From the NCBI GenBank assembly GCA_964521025.1, contig CAZFPK010000010.1:1-64000 (forward strand): a stretch of 64,000 nt of DNA, read 5' to 3'. The translations under genes and the position numbers were made by a program. This document shows positions 18,486 through 26,925 of this stretch, piece by piece; position 1 is the stretch's first letter, and every line of letters begins with the position of its first letter. The notes under the pieces were generated by a model, which was not told where the DNA came from, did not search any database, and saw only the letters and a list, made by a program, of their open reading frames with translations. Source of the DNA: DRTC01 sp964521025. Lineage in GTDB: Bacteria > Cloacimonadota > Cloacimonadia > Cloacimonadales > TCS61.

Positions 18486-19023
18486 CTTCTTGGATCAATA
18501 CTGTTTTTTTTATATTCGGTTTTTTGAAATTCCAGAGTATCATCAGATCGTAATTTTTACCTGATTCATCTAACTGTATTTTGGGAAGATAGGAAGTAAT
18601 CGAGATGATCATTTCCTCGCTTTTTCTTCCGTCATAATTATATTCTACTTTGGAGATCAGGTTTTTCTATTCATTGATATTATCGGTCTTTAATTCTTCA
18701 TCTTTTTCCTGTAAGTAAACCGAGTAATACTGTTTTAACGGATCAAACAGGATCGAATGTACAAAAGTTTCCGTAAAAGTCTCATTTCCGGGACTTTCGA
18801 TCTGAACATCAAAAAAAATATCGATCTGTTTTCCGGATTTGAAAACTGACTCAAAGTCGTTTTCAAAAGCCTCGACAAGTTGAGTTTTGAGCATAATATT
18901 ATTCCTGAAGACCAGAGCAACGATTTCCGAAAATGCAGCATTATTTCCTTCATAAGAAGAAAGAAGCAACATACTTAAGGAAATTACTCCGGAAACGACT
19001 TTACTCAATAAAGTCTGGAACAT
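18475..19023 (-). pseudogene. DUF4390-like exported protein with an in-frame TAG
   Basis: The frame starts at ATG 19023 after GAGGGAGAGA with a signal-like MFQTLLSKVVSGVISLSMLL. It continues through KSGKQIDIFFDVQIESPGN and KQYYSVYLQEKDEE, meets TAG at 18667-18669, then stays open for 63 more codons (including ITSYLPKIQLDESGKNYDLM and WNFKKP) to a TAG overlapping the kinase start. Total length about 182 residues and position just before an ntrY-like gene match DUF4390 proteins, which precede ntrYX in many bacteria. The family call is from layout and motif style, without a search. Confidence 0.55.
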
Positions 19024-19071
19024 TCTCTCCCTCAAGAAAATGGTAAATATTAAAAAATTAAGTAGTTATAA

Positions 19072-19165
19072 AACATCGGAATGTTCCCAATTTATCGGGA
19101 TCTTCCGATTGTTTATGTAGTTTAAACATTCCGAAGATTCAGTGAATCGAAACATTCGGAAGTTT
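19072..19165. repeat. ACATCGGAATGTTCCC dispersed repeat, copy 1
   Basis: A multi-hairpin element with CGGAATGTTCCC, TTCCGATTGTTT and AACATTCCGAAG blocks. A second diverged copy lies at 50070-50150. Confidence 0.55.
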
Positions 19166-19179
19166 TTTAGTTTTTCACT

Positions 19180-19221
19180 GCAAAAAGAAACTCCGGCAAA
19201 CACCTTTACCAGAGTTTCTTT
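19180..19221 (-). terminator. Rho-independent-like terminator after the PDZ gene
   Basis: Stem AAAGAAACTCCGG (19184-19196) / CCAGAGTTTCTTT (19209-19221) with a 12-base loop; on the minus strand it is followed by TTTTTGCAG. It lies 18 bases past the stop of the 19239-20534 gene. Confidence 0.75.
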
Positions 19222-19238
19222 ATGAATATCATTGTCAA

Positions 19239-20534
19239 TTAAAATCCGAACCAGGGACCGACAACGAGAGTGATCCCATTCATATCGAGATTCGGTTCAT
19301 TCGCGACTTTAACCGATTCACCGTTCCAGACACCTTTCCAGCCTTTAGCGGAATAACTGTACATATAACCGACTTCCGTTCGTAAAGCCAGCCAATCGAG
19401 AATCCTGTACATAAGCATAAATTTGGATTGTATCAGCATGTAATCGCTGTTCATCTTCAGAGTGCTGACATAATCGTAATAATTATTTATCTGGTCGTTC
19501 AGGTCTTCATTAAAATCAAAGTTTGTAAGATCTTGATTTTTGTCGGATTGCTGGATCTTGTATTGTGTATTTCCCCATCCGAGCATCATACCCAAAGAAC
19601 CGATAATCTTTTTGGAAAGAGCAAATCTTTTATCAAGAGTTACTCCTCCGTAATTGATCTTATATTCTGCAGTTCTGGCAATTGTTTCAGTTACTTCCTG
19701 TCCTTCTTTGAAATGTGTCCAATCGATTTTTGTTGTTTCCTTGTTGTCATATCCGGACCCCATTCCGCCGATGAACCAGCCTTTTCCAACTGGTCCCAAT
19801 CCACCACCGCCGTGCATGAGAAATCCTTTTTCCGGGAAAGTGTTTTCATGGAACTCGAGTTCAGCCAGCATTTCATTAAAATCTGTAAAATCGGGTATGA
19901 ACCAGATCGGGTACCAACTTCCTCCTCCATATCCAACAGAAAGTCTTTTTTTCTTTTTCTTGATCTTTTCTTCCTTCTCTTTGATCATTTCGGGTTTATC
20001 GACAAGTTCTCCGTTCTCATTAATGATCTTATCTCTCGCGCCAAACATAAAATCGATCACTTTTTGTTGACCATCCCGGAAAACGGTCAGTTTTACTTTA
20101 TCTCCAATATAATGCGAGTCAATTATCTTCCCGAATTTCTTTTTATCAATGACGATTTCATCATTGATTTTCATTAAAATATCCTCATCGAGCAGGCGAA
20201 AATAATTTGCAGGAGATCCTTTGACAATACCGGTTATCAAAATTCCATGTAAATTCTGATATTTCAATTCCCTTGCTTTAGGAAAGCAAAGGTCTTCAAA
20301 ATAAACTCCCATAAAAGGTTTTGTATAACGATCTTCACCTTTCAGGTCAAAACTAACAATAATTCCTGCTTCCTTTTCAACTTCCTTCATTACCTCTTCG
20401 ACTTCTTTCATAGCTTCTTCAACTTCTTCCATTGAGCCATCGATAGTTTTCTGAATTTCGATGGTTTTCTGGGAATAAAGCAGCATACTTCCCAAAAGGA
20501 TAACAATCCCTAAAAGTAATGATTTCTTTTTCAT
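19239..20534 (-). CDS. Exported PDZ-domain protein with C-terminal beta-barrel-like region
   Basis: Signal peptide (LLLGIVILLGSMLLYSQ), a short charged coiled coil (SMEEVEEAMKEVEEVMKEVEKE), then a PDZ domain (about residues 65-165: GVYFEDL, ITGIVKGSPANYFRLLDEDI, VKLTVFRDGQ). A KEKEEKIKKKKKR linker and a glycine/aromatic-rich half ending in WFGF, suggestive of outer-membrane strands, follow. No protease triad is seen, so it is likely a scaffold or substrate-binding protein. Its ATG overlaps the stop of the upstream gene (TGATG), so the two are translationally coupled. Confidence 0.75.
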   Translation of the reverse strand: MKKKSLLLGIVILLGSMLLYSQKTIEIQKTIDGSMEEVEEAMKEVEEVMKEVEKEAGIIVSFDLKGEDRYTKPFMGVYFEDLCFPKARELKYQNLHGILITGIVKGSPANYFRLLDEDILMKINDEIVIDKKKFGKIIDSHYIGDKVKLTVFRDGQQKVIDFMFGARDKIINENGELVDKPEMIKEKEEKIKKKKKRLSVGYGGGSWYPIWFIPDFTDFNEMLAELEFHENTFPEKGFLMHGGGGLGPVGKGWFIGGMGSGYDNKETTKIDWTHFKEGQEVTETIARTAEYKINYGGVTLDKRFALSKKIIGSLGMMLGWGNTQYKIQQSDKNQDLTNFDFNEDLNDQINNYYDYVSTLKMNSDYMLIQSKFMLMYRILDWLALRTEVGYMYSYSAKGWKGVWNGESVKVANEPNLDMNGITLVVGPWFGF

Positions 20535-21061
20535 CACTCCTCCTTTTTGTTTAATTTGTAAGTTGTTAAAGAACCTGCAACATTCTTTATTATTATTTTT
20601 CCCTGATTTGTCGTCACTTTGCCGATGAAGACATTATCCGGGACATTTATTTCATAATTTACAACAACTCCGGGATCTTCGGAATTATTCCTGGTGTTGA
20701 TAGTAAGTCCTTTCCTGGTATTAATTTCGATAAGAACTCTTTTTAGTTCGCAACAACTTTTATTCGTTTTTTTGATCGCATAAATTTCCAGGTAATTTTT
20801 ATCCCAACCGGTTATTTTTATCGAACCTTTTGTATTATGAACATTGATCTCAGTATCATCGTAGACTGTAAATGCTTTTTTGAATTTCTCTACTTTTGTA
20901 TTTATATAATTTGTTAATACTGATCTCTTATCGTAAATGTCATTGTTAATATTGTTTATGACACGATGTGATCTTTGCTTGTAACTATTCATATTATATC
21001 CGGTTAACTTAACCGAACAAATTATGATAGAAATAATAAAAACAAGTTTTAGTGTTTTCAT
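20534..21061 (-). CDS. Exported DUF4097-like beta-strand protein
   Basis: ATG 21061 follows GGAGGTGATT. A signal-like segment (LKLVFIISIIICSVKLTG) precedes a basic linker. The C-terminal strand repeats INVHNTKGSIKITGWDKNYL and GKVTTNQGKIIIKNVAG have the G-x-I/V-x-I/V-x-G/N ladder of DUF4097/DUF2807 putative adhesin domains. At 175 residues it is short, with about half the usual ladder. It overlaps the PDZ gene start, so the two products probably work together in the envelope. Confidence 0.65.
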   Translation of the reverse strand: MKTLKLVFIISIIICSVKLTGYNMNSYKQRSHRVINNINNDIYDKRSVLTNYINTKVEKFKKAFTVYDDTEINVHNTKGSIKITGWDKNYLEIYAIKKTNKSCCELKRVLIEINTRKGLTINTRNNSEDPGVVVNYEINVPDNVFIGKVTTNQGKIIIKNVAGSLTTYKLNKKEE

Positions 21062-21242
21062 AATCACCTCCATTGATTTATTCATAACAATTGCAATCGA
21101 TATGCCAACCAATGGAGGTGAAGTAACTTCCTATATATCAACACATTATAAAACGCTGATAAAAGATCGAAAGGAATTAAATTATGAAAATGATAATTCC
21201 GGTTTTGACTATATTATCATAAATATAATAAAAAAAAGTCCG

Positions 21243-22145
21243 TTATAATTGCCTGGTTTTATATCCTTTTTTTCTTAACATTTCGATTATTCCTTCTTCT
21301 CCAACCAGGTGTCCTGACCCGACAATAATGAAAAACTTCTTATCAATTGTGAGAAATTCTTCGATTCTTGCGATCATTTCGATATTCCTTTGCAAAAATA
21401 ATTTATCATAAAGTGGTCTCATCTCGGGATTTTTGTTCATTTCCCTGAGAATGATTTCTTCCATTTTGACCGCATCACCGTTTTGCCAGATGATTACTAA
21501 TGAATCGAGAAGTGATTCGAAATTCGCATAATTTTCGATTGTATCCATCAGGAACATTTCCTGGATTTCAGGAGAAAAACCGGAAAGAAGTTCGATTTGG
21601 AATTCTACTCCTTCCAACTCGATGATTATCTTTTCCAACTTTTCTGCATAATCGAGGAAAAACATATCGATCCCGATTTTGGGATCATAACCGATTTTGA
21701 GAAGTTCGGTTGAAGCGATCACTGTTGCCAGGAACCATGGTCTGGAAGTCTTAAAAGGTTCGATATTCATTCCATTCGCTTTGATTTTATCCTCGAGGAT
21801 TTTATAATTTTCTGCAGAGATATGATCTGAAATAGTTTCTCCGGCAGGATAAATTCCTTTTTTCAAAGTTAATTCCTGCATTTTTCCCGGTTTGATCTTT
21901 GTCAAATCTGCTTCGACTACGAGGATATCACAATTTTCAAAAATATTCATGATCTTATTGTTCAAGGGATAGATCTTTTCCTTTACTGCATGAATCGAAC
22001 CTAATAAATAAACCTTGTTTCCCTCTTCAGAACTGACTTCCCATAAAAAATTTTTAGGAGTAGATTCTTCATTTATTTGCTCTGCATCAGTAAAATTAGA
22101 CAGAACAATAAATATAGAAATAAGAACAATTAGTGATCTTTTCAT
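21243..22145 (-). CDS. TraB/GumN family protein
   Basis: Signal peptide (LIVLISIFIVLSNFTDA) then the TraB/GumN fold: KVYLLGSIHAVKE near the start with the GxxH motif, an IDMFFLDYAEK centre, and the C-terminal GSGHLVGEEGIIEMLRKKG with the second GxxH motif. Some members of this family are metal-dependent peptidases (TIKI clan); the conserved His and Glu positions here fit. Substrate unknown. Length 300 residues is typical. Confidence 0.85.
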   Translation of the reverse strand: MKRSLIVLISIFIVLSNFTDAEQINEESTPKNFLWEVSSEEGNKVYLLGSIHAVKEKIYPLNNKIMNIFENCDILVVEADLTKIKPGKMQELTLKKGIYPAGETISDHISAENYKILEDKIKANGMNIEPFKTSRPWFLATVIASTELLKIGYDPKIGIDMFFLDYAEKLEKIIIELEGVEFQIELLSGFSPEIQEMFLMDTIENYANFESLLDSLVIIWQNGDAVKMEEIILREMNKNPEMRPLYDKLFLQRNIEMIARIEEFLTIDKKFFIIVGSGHLVGEEGIIEMLRKKGYKTRQL

Positions 22146-22154
22146 AAAACCTCG

Positions 22155-22448
22155 TTAATAAGAGATATGTTTATACAAACATAGATAGGAAGAATCCGTA
22201 GAGACTTTTACCTGAAATTTCTTGTTGGCTTGAATAGTAAAGGAATCGTTTCTTTTGTATTCTTTCCATTTATCACTTCCGGGAAGTTTGACGATCAATT
22301 TTCCGCTGATAACAGTCATAACCTCGATCGTCGAAGTTCCAAATTCGTATTCACCTTTTGCCATGACCCCGATTGTTGCCGGACCTTCTGCTGAATCGAA
22401 AGCGATCGATTTAACCTTTCCGTCAAAATACTCATTTGTTTTGAACAT
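22155..22448 (-). CDS. ppnP: Pyrimidine/purine nucleoside phosphorylase PpnP
   Basis: Small cupin-type enzyme of the YaiE/DUF1255 family, which phosphorolyses several nucleosides to base and ribose 1-phosphate. Recognised by NEYFDGKVKSIAF, ATIGVMAKGEYEFGTSTIEVMTVISG and the FTIQANKKFQVKV tail. The 97 residues match the family. A good AAAGGAGAAA site precedes ATG. It is nine bases upstream of the TraB gene, likely the same transcript. Confidence 0.9.
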   Translation of the reverse strand: MFKTNEYFDGKVKSIAFDSAEGPATIGVMAKGEYEFGTSTIEVMTVISGKLIVKLPGSDKWKEYKRNDSFTIQANKKFQVKVSTDSSYLCLYKHISY

Positions 22449-22619
22449 TGTTTTTCTCCTTTTTTTTCATTGAGATAAACTGAAAAAAACTGAAATTGAC
22501 TGAAAAAACCATTTCCGACTTACCTTGAACAGGTCTTTAGGTATTTTCTTCAAAAATCTCCGTAGGAGATTGTTGAATCTTTTCAATGATCCGCTCTTAA
22601 ACTAAACTCAAATTCCTCG

Positions 22620-22690
22620 GAACCGTTGAAAAGGTCAATTAGAAGAATTCCGCTGGTAGAGACCATGTTCAAGGTTTTTCAAATTCAATT
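22620..22690. repeat. TTGAAAAGGTCAA...TAGAGAC...TTCAAGG repeat, copy 2
   Basis: Similar to 17288-17346 over about 60 bases (shared GTTGAAAAGGTCAA, AGAGACCATGTTCAAGG with few changes). It follows further low-complexity repeat DNA from 22460. It lies 3' of the gene at 22705. Confidence 0.55.
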
Positions 22691-22704
22691 TTCCTCAAAT
22701 CTTT

Positions 22705-23016
22705 TCAGTTTTCCTCAATGAAATTCTCCATTTTTTTGATGATCGAGGAAAGAGTTTTCATTTCTTTTATTCTTCTCTGAAGAATAATATGAAGCAAAAT
22801 GAAAAAAATTCCAGTCAGAATTCCAGGAATTCCTATCCAAAAAATAATGTCATCAACAAGGAAATTGAAGAGAGAATATATTGTTAAAACAATCAAGAAC
22901 ACTCCAAAGAATAAGAAAAAAAATGAATAAAAATTAACATAACTGCTTTTTTTTCTCTCCCAATGAACAAGTTCATCGATAAATTCTTTTTCCTTTTTAG
23001 TAAAATCTAAATTCAT
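22705..23016 (-). CDS. Small two-helix membrane protein of unknown function
   Basis: 103 residues: a charged N-terminus (LDFTKKEKEFIDELVHWERKK), two membrane helices (about 28-50 and 58-80), and a basic amphipathic tail (QRRIKEMKTLSSIIKKMENF). No family recognised. ATG after AAGGATGGATTATG gives a weak site. It is 13 bases downstream of the amylase gene stop, suggesting co-transcription. Confidence 0.55.
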   Translation of the reverse strand: MNLDFTKKEKEFIDELVHWERKKSSYVNFYSFFFLFFGVFLIVLTIYSLFNFLVDDIIFWIGIPGILTGIFFILLHIILQRRIKEMKTLSSIIKKMENFIEEN

Positions 23017-23029
23017 AATCCATCCTTCT

Positions 23030-24391
23030 TTATTTGATTAAAACCTTATAATTCCAGGGGGTCAGCGTAATTTCAATTTTTTCATAAAGTATGACTTTTT
23101 CATTTTCAAATATATCCAAATATTCACCTGCAAAAGAATTTCCTTTTAAGATAAAATTCTGTCCGTACGGGGAAAGGTTCATTATTATTGCTATTTTTTC
23201 ATTTTCATTTTCTCTGATAAAAGCGAAAACTGCCTTATTATTGGAGGTTTGAATTCTTACTAATTCTCCACCTTTGAAACCATTCCAGAGAACTTTTTTT
23301 TCTTTTTTCAGATTTAGAAGTTTTGTATAGATATCATTCATTCTGCAGTCTTTCCACTCGATTTCATCTTTATCGAAAAATGACAGGCGTTTTTCCAGGC
23401 AAGCTTCCTGTCCGCTGTAAACCAAAGGCATTCCGGGAAATGTCAAGGAGAGAACAGCAAAAACCTCTGCGGCTTTTCCGAGTCGTTCATAAACTGTTCC
23501 ATTCCAGGAATTTTCATCATGGTTGGAAGTGAAAGTCATGCGAAAATCGTTTAAACTAAATGTGTTTTTCTCTTCGATTAGAAAAGCATCGATATGTGAA
23601 ACATTTTTCTTTCCTTCTGCGATAGCGTTCATGGTTTTAAAAAGTTTCCAGTTATAAGACATATCGAATGCTTGTTTATGAAGTTCCGGAGTTTCCCATT
23701 CTGCGAGCATAAAAACCGGCTTGATCTTTTCCAATTCAGGACGGACTTTATTCCAGAAATCAGTTGGAACCATTCCCGCAACATCACAGCGAAAGCCATC
23801 GATATCGATTTCTTTAATCCAGAATTTCATTGCGTCCAGCATATATTCCCACACTCCAAGATTATTAAAATTAAAATCGATGACATCGGACCAATCCTTT
23901 ACCGGTGAAATATGAATTCCGTTCTCACCTCGTGTGAACCAATCAGGATGTTGCTCTACTATTTTATTATCCCAGGCACAATGATTAGCGACCCAATCAA
24001 TAATCACATACATTCCCATGTCATGAATTTTTTTTACCAATTGTTTGAACTCATCTAAAGTTCCGTGAGTTGGATTGACATCGAGATAATCCTTTACCGA
24101 ATAATAACTTCCGAGAGTTCCTTTACGATTTTTCTCACCGATCGGGTGGAGGGGCATAAACCAGAGAATACCGACACCTAATTTCTGAAGGCGGGGGAGA
24201 TGTGCTTCGAATTCTTTGAAAGTTCCGTTTTGGGAAAACTGCCGTAAATTCACTTCATAAATACTTTGATTGTATGACCATTCGGGATGTTTAACTGATT
24301 TCATATTTAATTCATATCCGTAGTTTTGTTGAGACTCTAATCCCATAAAAGATAATATAGTTAGAAGTACGCTTATCAGAATATTCTTCAT
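23030..24391 (-). CDS. Alpha-amylase family glycoside hydrolase (GH13), probably exported
   Basis: A signal peptide (ISVLLTILSFMGLESQ) precedes a TIM-barrel GH13 enzyme acting on alpha-glucans. Region I is VIIDWVANHCAWDN, region II IDGFRCDVAG (nucleophile Asp), region III FMLAEWE (acid/base Glu), region IV TFTSNHDENSW (transition-state Asp). All three catalytic acids are present. The C-terminal beta domain ends ITLTPWNYKVLIK. Length 453 residues is typical of periplasmic maltodextrin-processing enzymes. No transport genes lie nearby. Confidence 0.92.
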   Translation of the reverse strand: MKNILISVLLTILSFMGLESQQNYGYELNMKSVKHPEWSYNQSIYEVNLRQFSQNGTFKEFEAHLPRLQKLGVGILWFMPLHPIGEKNRKGTLGSYYSVKDYLDVNPTHGTLDEFKQLVKKIHDMGMYVIIDWVANHCAWDNKIVEQHPDWFTRGENGIHISPVKDWSDVIDFNFNNLGVWEYMLDAMKFWIKEIDIDGFRCDVAGMVPTDFWNKVRPELEKIKPVFMLAEWETPELHKQAFDMSYNWKLFKTMNAIAEGKKNVSHIDAFLIEEKNTFSLNDFRMTFTSNHDENSWNGTVYERLGKAAEVFAVLSLTFPGMPLVYSGQEACLEKRLSFFDKDEIEWKDCRMNDIYTKLLNLKKEKKVLWNGFKGGELVRIQTSNNKAVFAFIRENENEKIAIIMNLSPYGQNFILKGNSFAGEYLDIFENEKVILYEKIEITLTPWNYKVLIK

Positions 24392-24477
24392 GTCATTTTT
24401 ATATTATTTTGGATAATATCGCTAGCGATTCCTCGATAGATGCCACTGAAAGAATCCTCGTAATGACAATGAACATT

Positions 24478-24684
24478 TTATCCTCCGCTGATCAAATGAA
24501 TGATCTTTACATCTGCACTTTCGGGAATAATCTGAGTTTTGTAATCCTCTTTTTTTATAAGTTCTCCATTAACTTTCACGACCAGCATTTTAAATGAATA
24601 GTTCATTATTTTCAGGATATTATCGATGGTCAGATTTTCCTGCCAATCGATTTTGTTGTTATTAACAGTTATTTGTTTTTTCAT
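24478..24684 (-). CDS. thiS: ThiS-like sulfur carrier protein
   Basis: 68-residue beta-grasp protein ending in the diagnostic Gly-Gly (VKIIHLISGG), the site of adenylation and thiocarboxylation. The middle VKVNGELIKKEDYKTQII fits ThiS. It is downstream of the ThiF-like gene on the same strand, its presumed activating partner. No thiG, thiH or thiE is in the window, so a role in another sulfur transfer cannot be excluded. Confidence 0.8.
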   Translation of the reverse strand: MKKQITVNNNKIDWQENLTIDNILKIMNYSFKMLVVKVNGELIKKEDYKTQIIPESADVKIIHLISGG

Positions 24685-24690
24685 TGTATC

Positions 24691-24731
24691 ACGAACCTCC
24701 GGTTCGTTGTTATGATGAAACTCTGTTTCAT
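24691..24731. repeat. Two triloop hairpins between thiF and thiS
   Basis: ACGAACC-TCC-GGTTCGT (24691-24707) and ATGAAAC-TCT-GTTTCAT (24715-24731), followed by AACCTT/AAGGTT at about 24746. Same design as hairpins at 15471, 24874 and 63509. Confidence 0.6.
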
Positions 24732-24871
24732 TTCATTTATATAAAACCTTCAAGGTTTGTCAAAAGCTTGAAATTCCAATACGGTGAAATAATCACCTAA
24801 ATTTCAAATCTCTTTTTCAAATTTTCTTATAAATTAGTTTCGATTCCAAACAAATCGGAAACTTACTTTTA

Positions 24872-25495
24872 CTACGGAACAGAGTTCCGTGTTACGAGCA
24901 ACTCCAAGGCCAAATTCGCCTGCATATTAGCAACGATTCCAACTCTCGGAGCCATCGGACTCAAACCTTCGTTTACTTCTGTTTCTTCATCTCCGCAAAC
25001 ATAAAGATTTCCGATTTTTTTTTGATGTATTTTTTCATTCTTCCCAAATCCGGCGAGTCCTGAGCCGGCAATGATCGGTTTATCGGAAAAATGAGATAAC
25101 CAGGTTTCGAGCAGCATTTTTTTCATTTCCGCTTTATCGAATGCTTCGATCATAATATCTACATTTTTATAAATTATCGGAATATTCTTTTCATCCAACT
25201 TAATATGGTGGATTTGATATTCCGAAAATGGATTGATTTTCAACAAATTATCCTTTAATGCTTTAACTTTTGGTTCTCCAATCTGCTCGCTGAAATATTG
25301 TTGACGATTCAAGTTGGATGGTTCGATCTTATCAAAATCAGCGATGATCAGTTTCCCGATTCCAACCCGGGCAAGAGAAACTGCAGCAGTCGAGCCAAGA
25401 CCTCCTGCTCCGGCAATTCCGATTGTTGCTTTGCGGATTAGCGGGAGGATTTTCGGATCGTGTTTGGAGAAGAAATCTTGTTGGAAAATTTTCAT
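24872..25495 (-). CDS. thiF: ThiF/HesA-family sulfur carrier adenylyltransferase
   Basis: E1-like enzyme that adenylates the C-terminal Gly of ThiS with ATP. The Rossmann motif is GIAGAGGLGSTAAVSLARVG; DKIEPSNLNRQQYF holds the Arg/Asn nucleotide contacts. At 207 residues it is the short ThiF form without a rhodanese domain. The last residues (VTRNSVP) and stop are encoded by a triloop hairpin (24874-24890), so the native C-terminus may have been replaced by repeat DNA. Confidence 0.85.
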   Translation of the reverse strand: MKIFQQDFFSKHDPKILPLIRKATIGIAGAGGLGSTAAVSLARVGIGKLIIADFDKIEPSNLNRQQYFSEQIGEPKVKALKDNLLKINPFSEYQIHHIKLDEKNIPIIYKNVDIMIEAFDKAEMKKMLLETWLSHFSDKPIIAGSGLAGFGKNEKIHQKKIGNLYVCGDEETEVNEGLSPMAPRVGIVANMQANLALELLVTRNSVP

Positions 25496-25565
25496 AAATC
25501 TATATAAGTAACAATATCGGAGTTTTATTGTTTATCAAACCTTCAGGTTTTTTTATTCAATCAAC

Positions 25566-25733
25566 TCACAAAGTTATGCGGTATTGTATCAAATTATTAT
25601 TTGGCTTTCCATCAGTAATTGAATAAATATCTTCATTTGTATCATTCAGAAAATTAAACGCTTCATCTTTATAATTTTTCATTAATAATGAAAATTTTTG
25701 GTCGGTTTTTGCTTTAAGATTTAAACATAACAT
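25566..25733 (-). CDS. Small protein upstream of thiF, part of the retropepsin module (55 aa)
   Basis: A 55-residue frame (starting MLCLNLKAKTDQKFSLLMKN, ending NNLIQYRITL) with a GAGGAGAAAAA site eight bases before ATG. Its start lies 14 bases past the stop of the retropepsin gene on the same strand. No family is recognised; strong ribosome site and tight spacing support it being real. Confidence 0.45.
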   Translation of the reverse strand: MLCLNLKAKTDQKFSLLMKNYKDEAFNFLNDTNEDIYSITDGKPNNNLIQYRITL

Positions 25734-25746
25734 TTTTTCTCCTCAT

Positions 25747-26112
25747 TTATTCATCTTCGATTGAGATAGAATAATCTTTAAAGTTGAGAATGATAATTTT
25801 CTTATCCAAAAGTCGAGTTCCGATCAGGGCTTCGTTGTCATCGGTAATTGATATAAATACGGATTTTCGCTTATTATCGATGATCAATTCACCGATGAAG
25901 ACATTTTCTTCGACAGTCCTACCATCGGCTAAAATATATTCTTCTTTTCCGAAATATTCCAATTTACATCTATCAAAAAGTAATCGGGGAAGAGTAAATT
26001 CATCATTAAATCCAGTGTCCAAAACCGGTTCAATAGGTATCAATTCAGATTTCCCGACAAGAAAGATATCTCGAATTTTAGGAACTAAAGAATCATTTAT
26101 ATAACCTTTCAT
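25747..26112 (-). CDS. Retropepsin-like (clan AA) aspartic protease
   Basis: 121 residues with the aspartic signature VLDTGFNDEFTLP (catalytic Asp in D-T-G) near residue 30 and the second conserved ALIGTRLL block about 60 residues later, as in single-domain bacterial retropepsins that act as homodimers. There is no signal peptide, so it is cytoplasmic. Three bases separate it from the upstream 84-residue gene and 13 from the downstream 55-residue one. Target unknown. The module resembles toxin-antitoxin-like cassettes, which is inference. Confidence 0.75.
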   Translation of the reverse strand: MKGYINDSLVPKIRDIFLVGKSELIPIEPVLDTGFNDEFTLPRLLFDRCKLEYFGKEEYILADGRTVEENVFIGELIIDNKRKSVFISITDDNEALIGTRLLDKKIIILNFKDYSISIEDE

Positions 26113-26115
26113 TTT

Positions 26116-26370
26116 TTACCTTTTTTTATAAACTCCCCTAAAACCGATTCTAAAAAAATAAAAAAATTTACCGGGATATTTATTCTTTGCCTGTAATCCT
26201 GCTTCCATTTTTGTGTCGCCTATAAAATAATCACCGCTGTAAGGTTCAACAGCAATTATTTTTCCCTTATAGACTTTTATCAATTTGTTTTTGATTTTTC
26301 CATAAACTTGATGCGCTTTTTCACTGAAATCCTTATCATCGAAATCTTTTGGTTTTTGTAAAGATTGCAT
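26116..26370 (-). CDS. Small protein paired with the retropepsin (DUF5678-like)
   Basis: 84 residues; the C-terminal KGKIIAVEPYSGDYFIGDTK and AKNKYPGKFFYFFRIGF resemble small proteins often found next to bacterial retropepsin-like genes. ATG follows GGGAGGAAAAA. Co-transcribed with the protease. Possible substrate or partner of the protease; no experimental basis known to me. Confidence 0.6.
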   Translation of the reverse strand: MQSLQKPKDFDDKDFSEKAHQVYGKIKNKLIKVYKGKIIAVEPYSGDYFIGDTKMEAGLQAKNKYPGKFFYFFRIGFRGVYKKR

Positions 26371-26502
26371 TTTTCCTCCCTAGTCTAATAAAACACAGTA
26401 TTTATTCTTCCACCAAATCCTTTTCAAATTTACTGCAATATTTGAGTCAAGAAGAACAATAAAAAAAAATGGATGTTTATACTGAAATAAAATCTTAAAT
26501 AT

Positions 26503-26925
26503 TTAAGTATCTCCGAAAGGATTTACGATTCTTAATATGTTCTCAATTACTCGATTATGCTGCATATCTTCCGAGTATAAGATATTGTAATCGTTAATGA
26601 TTGAGCATGAAATTATTAAACAATCCCAAATTGAATATTGATATTTCTTTCTCATCTTCGACGAAAATTTGATAATTTCAAGATAGATAATGGATAATTG
26701 GGAATAATTTAAAATCTCATCAGTTCTTTTTTGAATATTTTGATCAAAAATTTCATTCCGTAATAAAACATAGTAAAATTCATTTATTACTTGTGTGCTT
26801 ATAACGATATCTTCTGAAATATCTTCTAAAAGTGCAGCAATTTTCTGTCTTTTCCTAATATTTGAAGAATCTTCCAAATAAGCATAAACAAAGATATTCG
26901 TATCTATAAAGATTCTATCTTTCAT
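26503..26925 (-). CDS. vapC: PIN-domain ribonuclease toxin, VapC type
   Basis: 140 residues. The acidic residues of the PIN nuclease are all present: Asp in FIDTNIFVY, Glu in VINEFYYVL, Asp in YSIWDCLIISCS, Asp in LYSEDMQHN. ATG 26925 follows GAGGAAATTC and lies inside the antitoxin gene end (11-base overlap), so synthesis is coupled. Expected to cleave tRNA or rRNA when free of antitoxin. Appears intact, unlike the PIN gene at 56813. Confidence 0.85.
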   Translation of the reverse strand: MKDRIFIDTNIFVYAYLEDSSNIRKRQKIAALLEDISEDIVISTQVINEFYYVLLRNEIFDQNIQKRTDEILNYSQLSIIYLEIIKFSSKMRKKYQYSIWDCLIISCSIINDYNILYSEDMQHNRVIENILRIVNPFGDT

